This document shows, one piece after another, positions 34,875 to 45,843 of a stretch of 64,000 nt of DNA. This stretch comes from Tanytarsus gracilentus (taxonomy: Eukaryota > Arthropoda > Insecta > Diptera > Chironomidae): contig JAXRKN010000037.1 of NCBI GenBank assembly GCA_038502055.1, forward strand, positions 620,001 through 684,000. Reading direction: 5' to 3'. A model generated the notes under the pieces. That model worked only from the letters and a program-made list of their open reading frames with translations, searched no databases and had not been told where the DNA came from. Position 1 is the first letter of the stretch, and each line of letters opens with the position of its first letter. The translations under genes were made by a program, and so were the position numbers.

Positions 34875-35026
34875 ATGAGAAAAAAAATCTTCAATATAGC
34901 ATTCATTAAAATGGTTGTTATTGGACTTCTGGTGTCGTCTTTTGACAACTCAAATAACTTAGATTTATTGCGTTATGAAAACATAAAAGAAACATCATCA
35001 TTAAGTCACCCCGATGACGATATTCG
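34875..35026 (+). CDS. Candidate first exon of a small secreted protein
   Basis: An ATG at 34875, eight bases after an acceptor-like TTTTTAG, opens a 152-base frame that ends at a GTGAGA donor (35027). The peptide starts MRKKIFNIAFIKMVVIGLLV, a plausible signal peptide, and goes on with a polar acidic tail containing LRYENIKETSS and HPDDDI. Codon use looks coding, but there is no recognised family and no downstream exon was found, so this is a weak call. Confidence 0.25.
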
Positions 35027-37219
35027 GTGAGATATGTGAGACTTTTTATGGGGTTAGTTCAGAAATTAGATAACATATTTTTATTAAATATTTTTCATCT
35101 AAAACTAAATTGAAGAAGGATGAAATGTGATCGATTTTATAGTTTAGCAATAAAAGTGAATATTGTCGATGATCTCCAGCTTAGCTTATTTTTAATTTTT
35201 TTTATGATCAAATTTTTCACTCTTTTTGTCTTGCTTCAAACATTTCGCGGAATTTTTACACAAAAAGATTTTTAATCTGAATGCAAATTAAAACACTAAG
35301 ATTTAAATCTTAATCTCTTACTCTAATGGTGATAGTTCTTAGCCACTTAATCTCATTCGCTATTTATCTATTATTATTTTATGGCTAACGATCGTGTGAA
35401 TTGTTTCTGATTAACACATAAATGAAACAAACTATTTCTTGGGAGGGTAAAGACTTGGATCAAATAACTGTCATTAATTTTGTCTTAACATACTTCAAGC
35501 ATTTTTCCTGGAACTTAAGTCTTTAAATTTATTTTTCAATGAAACTTTTAAAAATTAATTTTTTACTTCATAATTTTCTTTCTTAAATGATTTTAAACAA
35601 ATTCTAGCCCCATTTTGAATTGCATTACGTAATTTTTTTATCTTTCCCAATTTCATTTTTACTTCAACAAACATTTTCTTGATAAAATTTATTGTGACCT
35701 TGACTTTGATTTGAATTCTTTGCTTGTTAAAAATAAAATTTACAAGACAGATCAATATTATATTGGTCATTTATGAGCAAAAGTTCATTCACAAAATAAA
35801 ACTTAAATATTCAATTATCAAATTTTTATTGCTTTCTTTCATGACTAAAGATTGCTATGTAAATTAAGGGATTTTTTTTTCGTTTTGAAAAATTTCCATT
35901 TTTATGAAATATTCAGCGGTCGTAAAAATTTTTGCCGGTGGATTTTGAAAAAAAATCGCCAACATTTTTTTAATCCCTCATTCAACTCTGACATTAAGAT
36001 GATTATTATCATTTGGAGAAGTGCGACTTGTAAAATTAATTTAAATTAAATGAGGAATATTGGAGAAGAACAGAATAAATAACTTACATTTAGTTGAGTG
36101 GCGTGCCATTATAAGAAAAACTATTCACACATTAAAACAGCAAATTGTCGTAAATCATTTATCGTTCAACATTGTTCCTTATAGAAAAAAAACTTAAAAG
36201 AGATTTCTACGCTCTTTGTTTTAGCGATACAACACTTTTCAATTGAGATCGTTGTCGGGCTGTGACGAATAGTTCGTTATAGCAATTTAAAATCAATGTG
36301 GAACTAAAAATTCCTCGATTAATTATTCACTCTGCGATGCTTTTATTCGGTGCACCTAATCCATCCATCATCACCAAGTTTGCTGATTGAATAAAAAAGC
36401 TTGTTTATATTTGCATAAAATCCTGCAATTAAATTCAGGCGGAATGACAAATGTATGCATTAATTTAACACATTAGACCGCGTGCGATGCCGTCACACGA
36501 ATGTATGAACTCATTAAAAAATGCATTGTAATCTGAATGAAATCAGCTTTCTATTTCGGTTTTTATATCGGCAGTTGTTATTAACAAGTTGTTTCCCGAT
36601 GTTTCTTTTTAAGAAAAAGATCAAATCTTTCGAAGAAAAGAAGATTCTTTAAATATTTGTTTTCGATCACAATCCATCACTTATCATTCATTCGCTCATG
36701 AAAATATTCGACTCGAATATGCGAAATTGTCATAAATCAAACGTTTTTTAGGCATCGAGTCGATGATGAAAGTCACTTTTTTTTCTCATTGCTATTTGAG
36801 GAATTTGAATCACTTTGTCAGAACACTCACTCTTATGGTCGGTGTGTGCCAAGACTTTCTCACTCAAAAAATATTGCGAAGTGTTTTTTTTCTGCAAAAT
36901 TCTTCAAATTTTATGATTATTGTAGATTTTTAAATTTGAAAATGATCTCAAGTGGTTTATTTTTGGTGGTGATGAGAAAATATTTTTGAGTATTTTACTC
37001 AACCACCTTACACTCCAGACTTGACTCATCGATTCTCGTTCGTTCTTATTTTATTGTTATAAAAATATGTGAAAACCAGCTGTGCTTACTACTCCTGTGG
37101 TGTATGAGTGAGTGTCATATCGTAGATAAGATAATTTGATGAGTTTGGACATAAATTACCTCAAACTCAAACTCGTTGAAAATAAATTTGTTTGCGCAAT
37201 TTTTAAATTATAATGAAAG
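35027..37219. other. Non-coding, AT-rich stretch
   Basis: No supported feature. Confidence 0.5.
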
Positions 37220-38911
37220 TAGGGTGAAACGTCTTTTAGTCGGAATACTCCTTTACTCGGAAGTTTTTTTCATGATCAATATTTCTTGAACGATACATTG
37301 AAGACCCACACTTTCTAGCCAAAACCTAAAGATATTAACATTCTGCATTTTTTTGGTGGGGTCTGACAAGAATTTAAAGCATTGGCATGGCTTAAAAGCC
37401 TCTTTGAACTTTCTCCATAAAAAAAACTCAAACTTAAATTAATATTATCTATTAAAACTTGTCAGATTTTTATTGCTGAATTTTTTTATGAATGACATTT
37501 TTTCTCATTTTTAAGGAAAAAAAAATTCAGCACGAAAATCAGCTCGGAAGTATTTTTTAATGGAGTTTTGTTGAAGCCTATACTCGGAAGTTTTTCCTCC
37601 CTTAAATCGGAAATTTTTTTGGTTTAGAAGGCGTTGAAAAATCGAAGTTTTTTTGCATCTGATTTTTTTGCTAATTAAATGTTGAGAAGAAACACATCAA
37701 AAGTCAATAGAAAAATGCCAGACATGATGAAACATAGCAGCAGGTATGCAGCAAACGAAAGAATAAATAATTCCAGCTTTAAAAATTATTAATTTAGTAC
37801 TTCAGACGTGTCCTTAAATGGAACCGCTACGTAGCTTACACTTAAAACGGTGGTATTTAAATCCCCTCCATACAAATTACAAGTAAAGCGTATGCAGTTA
37901 TTGCATTATTTAGTTGAAACTAAATAAAAATCTTAGTAGTTGGGGTGTTGGTCTGATGAAAAAGACGTGTTTTTCCTCGCCTTGGAATAGAATAGAAAGT
38001 TATTGTTGAGGTCAATTTTGTATTTTGGTGCTGTGGGGCGTTTTTTAGTGTTGGGCAAAAATTTGAATTTGGTGTATTTATTTGTGTTTCTTCGATTTTT
38101 GTTTTTTATCAAATGTGTTTTTTCAGTGTTCTTCGGTATGGTGTTAGACAGAATATTTTAAAAATGAAAATGCCAGTTGTTGATTTTTTGATTTTAAAAA
38201 ATATAAATGTAGACATTTTATCTTTGTTAAAGTTACGCCGCTTCTTTTCCAAAGTGGTATGGGTCAGGCGAAATGATTATCTCTGGTGATGGAGTTGAAG
38301 ACCATGAGCATATAAGAGAAAATTAGTTGAAAAATGGGTTATGGTGTCCGTGGATGACCTTGGTAGACCAAAAATTCTTGCCTGTCATATAGACCTGAGT
38401 ACTGTGAGAGTTAGGTGTGGGGATGAGATTGAGGTGATATGAAGAAGAGAAGATGAGGAAGATGAGATATGGATGTGGGTGTAAAATTATTTTTTAAGTT
38501 GTTACTCTTTTTTGGTCGTCTATTTTTTTTTTAAATAATTTTACCATATTGCATTTAAAAGCACCAACGTTTGCCTTAATTAGTTGGTTATAACATTTTT
38601 ATGGTTTAAGTAAAAATAATGTAAATCAGTAAAATTTAATGCAAATTTTCCCTTTAAAATATCTTAAAAAACTTGAATTTGGAAAAAACCCGCTAAAGGA
38701 ATTTTTTTCCGAGTTTAGGGGGATATGTTTCAATGAATTTAGCAATGAAAACGTGGATGAAAATACTTGAAAGTGGTCTCATTTTAAAGGGAAAGAAGTA
38801 AATTTTTCATTGGCTGTGTCAATAATTTTTTTTGGTGCCGTTAAAAGTCTCAACAATCCATGTTTTGTCAAAATTTTCAGAAAACTTCCGACTAAAAGAC
38901 GTTTCACCCTA
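37220..38911. mobile_element. TIR element with TA duplications, 1.69 kb, non-autonomous
   Basis: GGGTGAAACGTCTTTTAGTC at 37222 (followed by GGAA) is matched in reverse complement at 38886-38909. Each end is bordered by TA (37220-37221 and 38910-38911), the target duplication of the Tc1/mariner class. Near the left end the word TCGGAAGTTTTT recurs in variants (about 37257, 37544, 37583 and 37606). There is no transposase frame. The interior at about 38225-38470 contains a decayed copy of the 9.4-kb repeat family. The class assignment rests on the TA borders only. Confidence 0.8.
38225..38470 (-). repeat. Decayed copy of the 9.4-kb repeat family
   Basis: CATATAAGAGAAAATT followed by TGAAAAATGG, TTATGG, GTCCGTGGATGACC and then TGCCTG-CATATAGACC aligns with the minus strand of 9580-9700. 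The preceding GTGATGGAGTTGAAGACCAT resembles the minisatellite unit read on the minus strand. Confidence 0.65.
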
Positions 38912-41900
38912 TGCAGTTTGAATTTATAAAAAGTATTTCTTTGTAATTTAACTACAACAAAAAATTCGAGGTGATCATTTGAGCTTTTTGATGTGCCAAA
39001 TATTTTCACTATTAATCTTTTGTACTTTGTGCATTCACGTATTCGAGCCAATTATTCCTGGAATGCACTTTTCTTTAATTGTGTAAGAATGTAAAATTAC
39101 TCAAAGTCAATAAAAGCTTTTTACAGTGTTCACATTTCAATTGATTTATATGCATTTTATTAATAAATGTGATGCGACTTGTTAGGAAATAGTGAAATAA
39201 TTTTCTAAGTAAAACTTTGATATCATTGCACTTGAAAAAAAAAATATTTTCACAATTTTAAAAAGGAAAAAAATTAATTGTACGAGTTTGTTTTAATGAA
39301 AAAATTCTTTCATCCTCTAATGAATTGGATTTAACGTAAAATTTATGGATTTGAAAATATATTTTTAGTTCCCATAAATTAATTAAAAAATTTTGTTTTC
39401 GCAGTCCAAAAAAACAAAAATATTTTGAAATAAAATTTTTGCGTATTATTCTCTGAATTTTTCTCAAAGTGATTAATCAATGCAATAGTTGCACTCAATC
39501 AATCAAAATCATCCTTCATAATTACTCGAATTCTACGCAATTATTATTTTATAATTTCCACATAAAATTGCAAGTAAAACATCTTGTTTTAAAATCGACA
39601 TTAATCACTCCACGAGATCAGTGGGATATTTTCATTAATATAAATAACATGAAAATTCTAAAAAAATTTTATATTAAAAAAAACACCGGGTTCGAAGTTG
39701 ATAAATTTCGTCAATTAATTAATTATTTCATAGTGTGGCAAAAAATTTATTTCGCTTCGTAGGTGTTTATAAAAACATCTTCATAACCAATAAATTTTTA
39801 CGCGAGAGATGTTGGAAGGTCAATTGATTGTGTCAATGGAAGCATATTTTATGGACAATTAAAAGAGATATGCGAATGGAATTTCAGGCCAGAATTTTTC
39901 GATTCTTTTCTTTTAAACAACATTTTCAAGAATATCGAGACTTTTTTTTTTAAACTGAAATTGATTAGTGATGATGTCATTAGGATAGCAGAAAGAGTGG
40001 CAACATATGAATGTTCTTGACCTTCCAAATATTTCTTGAATCATCGCAAATTCAAATCTTCTCCCGCATAAAAATATATTCAATGACTTTAATTGTGCGG
40101 TCCTTTAAATATTATATATAAAATACTATTTTGAGTTCGGCTAACGTCAATTCATTGATGGAGCCACTTATCAATTTGTCGTGTCATCATCACTCAAAAA
40201 TTTTATTTGTTACAAACAGCAGAACACATCTAAACATAGCCAAAAAATTCTCGTCAATTAAGTCGTATATCCGCGAAGTTATATTTGATGCAAGGGTGAG
40301 AAAGTTTTATTAAAAATTTTTAAAATAAATTTTTACTAAAAATTTTTAATTTAAAAAGATTGAAAATTTTAAAATATCTTTAAAATTTTGCATAAATCGG
40401 CTCTTTCTTCGCAAGCGGTCTTCTCTTAAAACAAAATTGTTTAATTAGTCTTGTCTCTCAAATTGACTATAAATTTTTCTGGGTGGTGGCTAGACAATTG
40501 AAAGCAACAGTATCATGTGGAATTCTAATCACACTTTCCAAAATTGTTTTTGCAAATTTCGTCAGAATTGTTTATTTAAACTCTTGACTTGATGGCAATA
40601 AGAAGAAAAATTTTCGACACTTTATCATCTTATGCAATAACAATGAGGTCAATTGAATGAATTTATATTTATATCGACTGTCAATGTTCAGTCGCATCTG
40701 AGCTAATTTTTTACTTAGTGACAATGAGCAAGCGAAAAAAATCTTCTGACAAGCACTTATGACTATTAAATTTCATTAAGAACACTTCAGTTTTAATCAC
40801 TAATGAATTTGAATCAACACCGCCGCATGCGAACCCTATCACTGCGAGTGAGAAAGGTCTATAAGGTTAAAAACACTTAAAAATGATTCACAATCGTCGT
40901 CGGAGGTATCAAGTTGTGCTGTAAAATAAAATTAATCACAGTCTGACACGTGCTATGTACGATAGTCGTCGTTATGTCATTGAGAACTACTCAAAAACTC
41001 ACTCTCGGCAGTGCCGTTGATTAGCCACAAAATTATCGAAATATTTTTCATTTTTTGAAATGTCCATTTGAAAAATATTCTTTTCTCTCATTTTTGACAC
41101 ATCCGATTTGCACCGTTTTGGATTAAAAGCGAGTTTTTGTCATGATAATTTGCATGAAAAATTAAGTTGAACTCGACTCTTTTGATATCGAGAATTATTA
41201 ATATGTTTAAAATGCGCTTGACAACTTTGTATCGAGATTGTGTGATAAGATTGGCTGATTTGAAACTTTTCCATTGTTTGTCAGGGTGTGCCGCTAGGAC
41301 TAATTTAATTCCAGGAATTTAATTTAAAAATTCCGAAAACATTCGAATAGAAAAATATTTTTTGCATATCAAGAATCGAGCAATTCAATCAACCCTCGCA
41401 TATGCGAAATATTAATTTTTTGCTTATTTCTTTGTATCAAAGCCAAAAAAACAATTCGGCGCCAATTATTTAAAAAAAATTAAAACAAAGCGACACTTTT
41501 GAGAATTTGAGTGAGCAGTGTTTATATATTGGCGACATAATAATATTTATGATGTTTGTTGTAAATAAAAAATTTATTAAGAACTGTCAAAAAACGAGAA
41601 AATTCCTATGATTATTTTATGTTGCAGTTTAGTGAAACCGAAACCATGTTTATAAAAGAGCGAAATAGAAAGAAGCACCACAAGGCCAAAAGTGGCGTAC
41701 TCGATATTCATATTCGCGGCCACAAATTAGATCTATGGGAAGGAGGTGGGATGAAGATGAAAAGGAGCTCAAATTTTGCTCACTTAAGTTTATTTCTGCA
41801 TTCCATGCGATCAAAATTAATGCGAGTGAGAGTCGAAATGTAGGTTACCGTGCGGTATTGTTTGCAAAAGCAATAAAATTCAATCGTTTTAAAAAAATAA

Positions 41901-44900
41901 AGCAGCAGCCGGAGCTATGATACCTCAAGTGATGATCAATTTATAGTGAAAACGCCATCAGCACTCATTGTTGACTTTTGAGTTTATGTGCGGGCTCTTC
42001 TTCTGTGTGTGCAATACACTGCAGTGAAGACAATTGAAAATTGGAGCACTGCGGGCAGAAATTAATTATTCAATGATCTCAAGAGTCAATTTTCGAGTCG
42101 CAAAATAAACAAAATTTTCAGTAACTGATCCAGTGTGGATGTTTTCGACCCAGTGAGAAAGACTAATTTTTTTTATTAATTTTAAAATTAAAGATGTTTA
42201 AAATAATTTTCCACCTGGGAAGTTGAATTTAAATAATTTCAGTTGTTGATTGCTCTTGAGTTGATCTCCGAGTGGATATTTGAATTTCCAAACATAAACT
42301 AATTGAGATTTGGTAATTATTGGAAGACATTGGCGTTGATGAGTGAGAAAATTGCGTAATGCTAACCGTATGATCGCATGGATAGAATTCGTTAATTTCA
42401 ATCAAAAAATTCCTTCGCTAATAAAGTCCACTTCAGACGATCGTGTTCATTGAACTTGGTTTATCTTTTTTTCGGAGTTTTTTTGTCCGTGATTTATTGA
42501 CGTTTCGTTCCTGATTTTTTTATTTTACAGAAAATGTTTAGTAAAAAATTGTAGTGATAAGATGAATAAAATTGTTTTATGCACTGGAATAATGTTGACA
42601 AGGTCATGATTATTTTCTTCAAACTTATGCTCCATAAATTAATAAATTAGACAGATTTCAACTCATTGATCGTTTCGTATTGATCTCATCTATCTTAATT
42701 TGAGAATACTTTGTGTGTTTGAAAATATTTTGTTACTTTCTGAATGACATCAATTAAGGAATACATCTAAAATGTTAATTGGGTAACAGGAGCTGCTGAT
42801 TTGACCATGCGTTGATTAAAGGGTTTTTTTGGAACTCGTTTTTGTGACAACTATCATCCATTATGTTTTTTGCTGCTGTCATTCGTTAATGCGAGAATTC
42901 TTAAAATCAAAAATTACGTCACGAGGTTATGAATAAACTTTAAAGAATTTTGTTTTAGTATAAAAAAATCCTGCACATTGCAAAATGTCAAAATTTAAAT
43001 AAAAACCATTCAACACATGTCGAAGCAAAAAAAAAACAAAATATTTGACGTCATCCTTAATGGTCGTTAATCGTTATGGCTAAGTTTTAAACAGTAGCTT
43101 TATGTGAGTTAAAAATTTACGCATTTCTCGGATATTAATCTCGCGATAAAAGCCAATTTTTTTTCTTATCTCATTTAAAATTTTAGTGTAAATATTTTTT
43201 CGCTTTAATTTGTTTGATTAATTCAAGAAATTTTTTGCGCTTCTCCACCTCCACCTATGGCACTCGTGCAAACACTTGAAACTTTTTTAGTTTCAACGAT
43301 AAGAAGAAGAATAATTTTTTTATTTGTTATCAACCTCGCGACAACTATTTTTTTGTGAGGGAACTTAAATTGCCTACAATCAATTTACGAAATGCATCAA
43401 TTAATAAAGTTAAGCAATTTATTGCGCAATGTGACAAAAATATTTTTAGCCTCTTTCCTATCTCAATATTTCGTGCATTCATTCGACTACTTAAGGCCAT
43501 AACTGATAAGATATAATTTTTCTCGACTCTTGTTTTCTTTCTTTTTATGGTGAAATTGTGTGACTTAATTCGTAAAAGAGGGTTCGGGGAAGAGCGCAAT
43601 TTCACCAGACTCATCATCAAAAACAATTATTCATAATGTATTTTTGCGCATTACAAATAGTCGAAAAAAATTTCCGATTCAATTGAATAAAAGTTTAAAA
43701 ATTTTGCTTATCAGTAAAATCATAAATATCACTAGACTTTCTGCATTGGTTATATAAGGATAAAATTTATGGCTCAATTTTATGGTAGAACTGATCTTTA
43801 AGTCACGTGTGAGCTTTAAATTTATTGTTAATTTACAACCGTTAAAAAAATCTAGGGAATTTTAGGAAAAAGGTGGATAACAACAAATTTATTCATTCTA
43901 TTTTTCTGTCTCAACTTCCACTGCATAGCTCAACGCCGACGTCTAAAGCAGTTTTAAATTTCATTCACTATTTCACTTTCAATTTCTTCATATAAGACAC
44001 TTAACAGACTTAAATATCAAGATTTGCTGACCAAGTTCTAGAAATATAAAGCGTTTTGTTTTCACCTCAGAAGATCGCGAATTTGCATACCGTGTTATCA
44101 TTAATTAACGCTTGCATTTTTTTCATACTTTACGAGAGGATAAAAAATTGCTAAAATAATTTGCAGATATTGAAATATGCACACACCAATAAATAAAATA
44201 TAGTTTTCTTACGTTATCACAAAAATACAGCTGGAATTGGAATAAAACTTGTTGATTATCGGGAAAAAATTAATAACTCGCAATTTCGAAATCGTCACAT
44301 GCACTTTTACACTTTGAGAAAATATTTTCACTTTCCTTACGAAAGTTTTTCTTCCGAACTCCAAAAAAAAATTATTAAACTCCTTTTCCAATAATATTCG
44401 AGAGCTATTTGGTTGCACGATCGATCGCTAGCGAATTTGAAACAAAACTAAAGACGTCTGAAAATAAACTAAACTGAAATTTTCACGTCTTATTCTGTCG
44501 ACTTTTTTCTCTTCGCCTTCGTGCTACGAAAGCTAACATATTAACGTTCATTCACTAAAAAATATACAAATGTAACGAAAGAAACTCGACGTGAATTTAC
44601 ACTCAACGATCGGTGCACCATCTGTTATGGAGTGTCTCAATAATATTCGAAAATAAATAAATTGTTGAGAAAATATTTTTTGTGATCAGTGGATTTTAAT
44701 TTATTTTTCACCTAATTTTTTCCTTTGAGAGAAAAATATTTTCAATATTTTTTTTGAAAGACGATTTGATTTAGAAAATTCTTGAAGTGATTTTTTTTAT
44801 CTTTGAACAATTAATTTTAAATTTTTAAATTTGATGTCTTCAAAAATTAAAAAAAAATAATTTTCTTAAAAAATTTCAATTTTTTGAATCATTTACATAC

Positions 44901-44993
44901 AATTTTTAAAATACATGATCCACTAATACAGCGAAACGAAAAAAAATTGTGCATTTTCTCTCTCACATTTTTATCTGCTCATTTTTGAGCTTT
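38912..44993. other. Gene-poor stretch, 6 kb
   Basis: No confirmed gene. A subregion at 39469-40313 has unusually few stops in more than one frame, and a donor-like GGTGAGAAAG follows one of the frames near 40295. It is discussed as a possible relic. The last 350 bases before 44994 are very AT-rich with long T and A runs. Confidence 0.4.
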
Positions 44994-45027
44994 TCAGTTT
45001 CTTTTCAACCGCTCGATCAGTAAGACG
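44994..45027 (+). promoter_or_regulatory. Initiator plus DPE core promoter
   Basis: TCAGTT at 44994-44999 matches the arthropod initiator (TCAKTY) with the start base at 44996. AGACG at 45023-45027 matches the downstream promoter element RGWYV exactly at +28 to +32. No TATA box is evident at the expected distance. The transcript would run toward the start exon at 45804. A second, weaker initiator-like TCAGTA is at 45017. Confidence 0.6.
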
Positions 45028-45803
45028 TTTAAATTAAAATTCGTGCACAGTGCGAGCATGTTTAGAGTAACTTTTTTTCACACAATCTATTTAATCTGTA
45101 GTAATAATTTTTTGTTGTTTGTAATTATCGATACCCTATAGAGGTCTAAAGGAGTAACGTAAACTGTGTTTTAGCTATTTTTGTAAAGTGCAAAAAAAAT
45201 ATTATTATAAACTGACGAAAAAATATTTTTATGAATTATGAATGAAAAAACAGAGTTGAAACCATCACGGGTCAATTATTAAATCGACTTTTTATCTTAT
45301 TGTTCGCGTTTCGTTATTGTGGAAGATCATAGAGAAGTGTTGAAAATCGTTCATTGCAATTCATCGTCACACAATAGACGTGAAAGATTGCAGTTTGAAA
45401 GAAAAGAGATTGAAGCAATTTATTATGTTTGTCGCGGATGAATAGTCATCTGATGTTAACGCCTTTTCAATATCATCATTAATTCTGTTACATATTAAGT
45501 GCGCTTTTTTTCGGTGTGCCCTACGCAGTGTTTATATGTGCAGTCAATCAAATAAAAAAGAGTTTATTTAGGAAATATTGTGCATACATAACACATGATC
45601 AAATTACATACATATACGAAATGAATTAGTGCCTGTCTATTGTAGATTTTGTAATATATTGAAAATCTATAAGTGAAGAAAAAAGGAAGGAATAAGAAGT
45701 CAAAAGAGAAGTGAAACCGATAAGGAGAACTCAAAACATAAAGTAGAAAAATTGAAGTAATAAAAAAGGGCTCAAATTCGATTATAACATAAACACACTA
45801 AGC
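44996..45803 (+). other. Long 5' leader with upstream reading frames
   Basis: If not spliced, the leader is about 808 bases. The first upstream ATG (45058) opens a 27-codon frame ending at TAG near 45141, and further ATGs follow. Such leaders are common in developmental genes and suggest translational control; this is inference. Confidence 0.35.
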
Positions 45804-45843
45804 ATGGATAACTCGGACGATGAAAAATGGGAAGATTTCTTTG
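45804..45843 (+). CDS. First coding exon of a large unidentified gene
   Basis: The ATG at 45804 opens MDNSDDEKWEDFF plus one base of the next codon, then a consensus GTGAGT donor at 45844 (phase 1 out). It lies 0.8 kb after an initiator/DPE promoter. No matching exon was found to the right, so the first intron probably exceeds 18 kb, as in many regulatory genes of insects. The acidic, tryptophan-bearing N-terminus is not enough to name the protein. Confidence 0.55.
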
